NCBI GenBank assembly: GCA_000314955.1 | Contig: BAEM01000021.1 | Coordinates: forward strand, 1-64,000 | DNA: 64,000 bases | DNA from: Paraglaciecola chathamensis S18K6 | GTDB taxonomy: Bacteria > Pseudomonadota > Gammaproteobacteria > Enterobacterales > Alteromonadaceae | Direction: 5' to 3' | Part shown: piece by piece, positions 61,349 to 64,000 of the stretch | Layout of the letters: each line of letters starts with the position of its first letter | How positions within the stretch are numbered: position 1 is the stretch's first letter | The notes under the pieces: model-generated | Told to the model about the DNA's origin: nothing | What the model saw: the letters and a program-made list of their open reading frames with translations, nothing else | Database searches by the model: none | Program-made: the position numbers and the translations under genes

Positions 61349-63745
61349 ATGTTACTAAAACCTAGCACACTACACACAGGCATTACGCGCGCACTAGCGA
61401 TAGGCACGTGCATGACAATCGGCTTCGCCGCTAGCGCACAAGAAGCAGCGCCAGCAGAAGATAAAGGCTTAATGGAAAAAATTACCGTTACGTCACAAAA
61501 ACGCGTAGAAAACCTCAACGAAGTTCCTGTTGCTGTATCTGTGCTGCGTGAAGATCAGATTAACTCTGCGTTCTCAGCAAACATTGAAGGTTTACAAGCG
61601 TTAGTCCCTTCAGTCAGTTTCCGAAAAGGTAACACGAACCGTAACTCAGCTATTACCGTACGTGGTATTGGTACAATTTCATTCAGTGTCGCTGCAGAGC
61701 CAAGCGTATCAACCGTTGTTGATGGTGTAGTGCTAGGACGTTCTGGACAGGCTTTCGTTGATTTATATGACTTAGAGCGCATCGAAGTGCTTCGTGGCCC
61801 CCAAGGCACCTTGTTTGGTAAAAATGCATCGGCCGGTGTGGTTAACATTACGACCAAGCGCCCCTCTGATGAATTTGGTGGTTCTGCAGAAGTTACCCTT
61901 TTTCAAGATAACGAATACCGCTTAAAAACCAGTGTCACCGGTGCGTTAAACGACAATGTTAACGGTAGCCTAACTGTGCTTAAGTCTCAGTTCGACGGCT
62001 ACATCGACAACGTTTATAACAACGAAACCACCAACGGCTACGATAAAGAAGGTATCCGCGGTATGTTAGACATTGATGCCGGTAACGATACCGACATCTT
62101 ATTTATCTTCGAAAACGTTAAATCGAATGATAACTGTTGTGCAGATTTAGAATTGGCACCAAGTAATCGATATGTCACCTCTGAAGCAGCACCAGACAGC
62201 ACTGGCGCAGGCGATTTAGATCTAGACCAGCGTAAAATTGACCATGATTTTGAAACGCGCACTATTGATGAAACCACTGGTTTCTCAGTTCAAGTTGATA
62301 AAATGATTGGTAACCACGAATTCACTTCAATCACAGCTCACCGTAGCTGGGATAACACAGAGTTCCGCGAAGGTGATTTCACCTCAACCACGGGCTCTAT
62401 TCCTTTGCCAGTGAATTTCGGTAGCGTACCTGATGGCGGCGTGTCATTCCAACTACACGACACTGGCGTACAAAACTGGAAGCAAACCTCACAAGAATTC
62501 CGCATTGCTTCACCTGTTGGCGGTGACTTTGACTACCAATTAGGCGCATTTTGGTGGACACAAAAATCTGAGCGTAACTTTACCCGTGACGCTAGTTGCC
62601 AAAACAACGGTGGTCAATTTCCGGCAGCGATCGGCACCTACTTAACTGAAAACTTTGGTGTTGAAAATCCGTCAGATGAAGAGATTAACCAATTCATCAG
62701 CGATGAAAACCTAAGCTGTAATGCCAACGATATTGTCAGTGCGACTGCTTTTATGCGTACTCAGTTTGATAACTGGGCATTATTCGCAGACGGTAAATAT
62801 CACATCAATGATGACTTGCGTTTACTCTTCGGTATTCGTTACACAGACGATGAGGTGAGCTACAGCCATAACCGTAGCAGTAACGATGAATACAAACGTA
62901 CAGGTGTTGGTGTACGTAGCTTCGAAACTGACTACCAAGGCGAAACTGACGAAACCAACGTATCCGGTAAGTTAGGTGTTCAGTACGACTTGACCGACAA
63001 CAGCATGACCTATTTCACCTTCTCGCAAGGTTATAAAGGCCCTGCGTTTAACGTGTTTTACAACATGTCAGCAACAGATACCTTGCCAATCGACAAAGAA
63101 ACCTCTGATGCCTATGAGTTAGGGTATAAATACGCTAACAACGATTTAATTTTCAACGCAGCGATTTTCAGAACGGAAATTGATGGCTTTCAAGCAAACA
63201 ACTCAGAATTACTTGATGGCGTTACCATCACGCGTTTAACCAACGCCGGCTCGGTTATTACTGAAGGTATTGAGTTTGATTTGATGTGGCAAGTAACTGA
63301 TAACTTCACCCTAACCGGTGGTTTATCAAAAGTTGACGCAGAAGTGGATGAATTCAAATGCCCTGTTACAGATACAGAATGTACTGGTCGTTCAGGTGCT
63401 GACTTACCCTTCTCGCCTGATCTTAAGTACTCAGTCACAGGTGAATACCTATGGGAGCTAGAAGATATGAACGTTATCTTAAACAGCTCATACGTGTACA
63501 CAGATGAAATGTACGCTGGCGCCCCTGGCGGAACAGCAACAGCAATCGATTTGCTACCAGACTACGGCATTTTAAACGCAAGCTTGGCCTTCTCGTTTGA
63601 CGACGATGCCTATCGCATCAGCTTAATCGGTAAAAACCTAACCGATAAGAGCTTTGTCACCACGTACAGTGGCGATAACTTCCGTTATCAAATCCCACGT
63701 GATGCAGAGCGTTACTTTGGTGTGCAGTTGCGTGCGAATTTCTAA
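61349..63745 (+). CDS. TonB-dependent receptor
   Basis: A 798-residue outer-membrane receptor. Signal peptide ALAIGTCMTIGFAASAQ; TonB box EKITVTSQKR; plug domain to about residue 160 (PSVSTVVDGVVLGRSGQAF, EVLRGPQGTLFGKNASAGVVNI); barrel ending in aromatic VQLRANF. It is of the carbohydrate-type IRO-like group (LFGKNASAG), common for oligosaccharide or siderophore uptake in Alteromonadales. The start at 61349 follows GGAG; an earlier in-frame start lacks a ribosome site. It probably imports the substrate handled by the GH31/TRAP genes upstream, with which it shares an operator palindrome. Confidence 0.92.
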   Translation: MLLKPSTLHTGITRALAIGTCMTIGFAASAQEAAPAEDKGLMEKITVTSQKRVENLNEVPVAVSVLREDQINSAFSANIEGLQALVPSVSFRKGNTNRNSAITVRGIGTISFSVAAEPSVSTVVDGVVLGRSGQAFVDLYDLERIEVLRGPQGTLFGKNASAGVVNITTKRPSDEFGGSAEVTLFQDNEYRLKTSVTGALNDNVNGSLTVLKSQFDGYIDNVYNNETTNGYDKEGIRGMLDIDAGNDTDILFIFENVKSNDNCCADLELAPSNRYVTSEAAPDSTGAGDLDLDQRKIDHDFETRTIDETTGFSVQVDKMIGNHEFTSITAHRSWDNTEFREGDFTSTTGSIPLPVNFGSVPDGGVSFQLHDTGVQNWKQTSQEFRIASPVGGDFDYQLGAFWWTQKSERNFTRDASCQNNGGQFPAAIGTYLTENFGVENPSDEEINQFISDENLSCNANDIVSATAFMRTQFDNWALFADGKYHINDDLRLLFGIRYTDDEVSYSHNRSSNDEYKRTGVGVRSFETDYQGETDETNVSGKLGVQYDLTDNSMTYFTFSQGYKGPAFNVFYNMSATDTLPIDKETSDAYELGYKYANNDLIFNAAIFRTEIDGFQANNSELLDGVTITRLTNAGSVITEGIEFDLMWQVTDNFTLTGGLSKVDAEVDEFKCPVTDTECTGRSGADLPFSPDLKYSVTGEYLWELEDMNVILNSSYVYTDEMYAGAPGGTATAIDLLPDYGILNASLAFSFDDDAYRISLIGKNLTDKSFVTTYSGDNFRYQIPRDAERYFGVQLRANF

Positions 63746-63786
63746 GCGTAACCTTCTAACCTTTCCCTGAGAGTTAGTGTGTGTTT

Positions 63787-63812
63787 AGGGCGCCTTTATG
63801 GCGCCCTTTTTT
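63787..63812 (+). terminator. Intrinsic terminator after TonB receptor
   Basis: AGGGCGCC pairs with GGCGCCCT over a 5-nt loop and is followed by a T run of six, about 40 nt after the stop codon. The rest of the window to 64000 shows no gene. Confidence 0.92.
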
Positions 63813-64000
63813 ATGCCGCTAAAAAAGAAAACCGCACAAATTTAAAACAATCCTTTAATTCCATTTGCCACTGGGGTAAGTTTATTTATAATCGACTTTT
63901 ACTTATTATGCATACGAGATATTAGCCGATAAAATTCAAGTAGTTAGCATTAAACTGTGTTTGATTCGCGGTTTATTCTGCGGGTGTCGAAACACGTAAA

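Overview
This is a 64 kb stretch of a Gram-negative marine gammaproteobacterial chromosome, most likely an Alteromonadaceae member (Paraglaciecola/Glaciecola/Alteromonas type). That placement is inferred from gene content: two TonB-dependent receptors, a TRAP transporter beside a GH31 glycosidase, a heme uptake operon with HmuY, a PEP-CTERM protein, a caa3 oxidase cluster, VCBS/UnbV proteins and RAYT transposases. No rRNA, tRNA, CRISPR array or prophage was seen.

Layout. 1-4.1 kb is a mobile-element zone: a secreted PPC-domain gene cut by the window edge, a MITE-like element, a GNAT gene and a PEP-CTERM gene separated by attC-like integron sites, and a RAYT transposase gene between inverted repeats. 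4.3-8.4 kb holds a secreted unknown protein, a two-gene signalling unit (MetOD1-like sensor plus diguanylate cyclase), a potassium channel and a frameshifted GH24 lysozyme gene. 8.6-15.5 kb is a minus-strand heme operon (TonB receptor, HmuY, HmuT, HmuU, HmuV, HugZ) behind a Fur-like site. 15.9-25 kb is mixed: an aminotransferase, an XRE regulator, a GNAT, a beta-lactamase-like protein, an AraC regulator, and a LysR gene divergent from a pirin/DUF2798/NmrA/DUF1772 set. 25.1-25.4 kb holds an internally deleted RAYT remnant.

26-39.3 kb carries a LysE exporter, a TPR/Sel1-like protein, an Lrp regulator divergent from 2-isopropylmalate synthase, a Tat-exported class V aminotransferase followed by an exported RidA protein, an M48-like protein that has lost its metal ligands, and two large paralogous VCBS/UnbV secreted proteins. 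39.6-45.9 kb is a compact minus-strand caa3-type cytochrome oxidase operon with its assembly factor and two extra cytochromes c. 46-48.3 kb is again repeat-rich: a second RAYT, four 19-bp tandem repeats and a 148-bp tandem duplication covering the end of a membrane-protein gene.

48.4-55.7 kb holds an alpha/beta hydrolase divergent from a MarR/enoyl-CoA hydratase/ACT-domain unit, a monooxygenase pseudogene with three nonsense codons, an HDOD protein, a membrane diguanylate cyclase and small unknowns. 56-63.8 kb is a carbohydrate locus: GH31 glycosidase, three-part TRAP transporter and TonB-dependent receptor. The same palindrome (core TCTTATATAAGA) lies upstream of both the GH31 gene and the receptor gene, suggesting one regulator for the whole locus.

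The most unusual items are the exported PLP-enzyme/RidA pair, the shared palindromes of the GH31-TRAP-receptor locus, the attC pair around a PEP-CTERM gene, the M48 pseudoenzyme, the shared unknown module in the two VCBS proteins, and the RAYT family with full, bounded and internally deleted forms.
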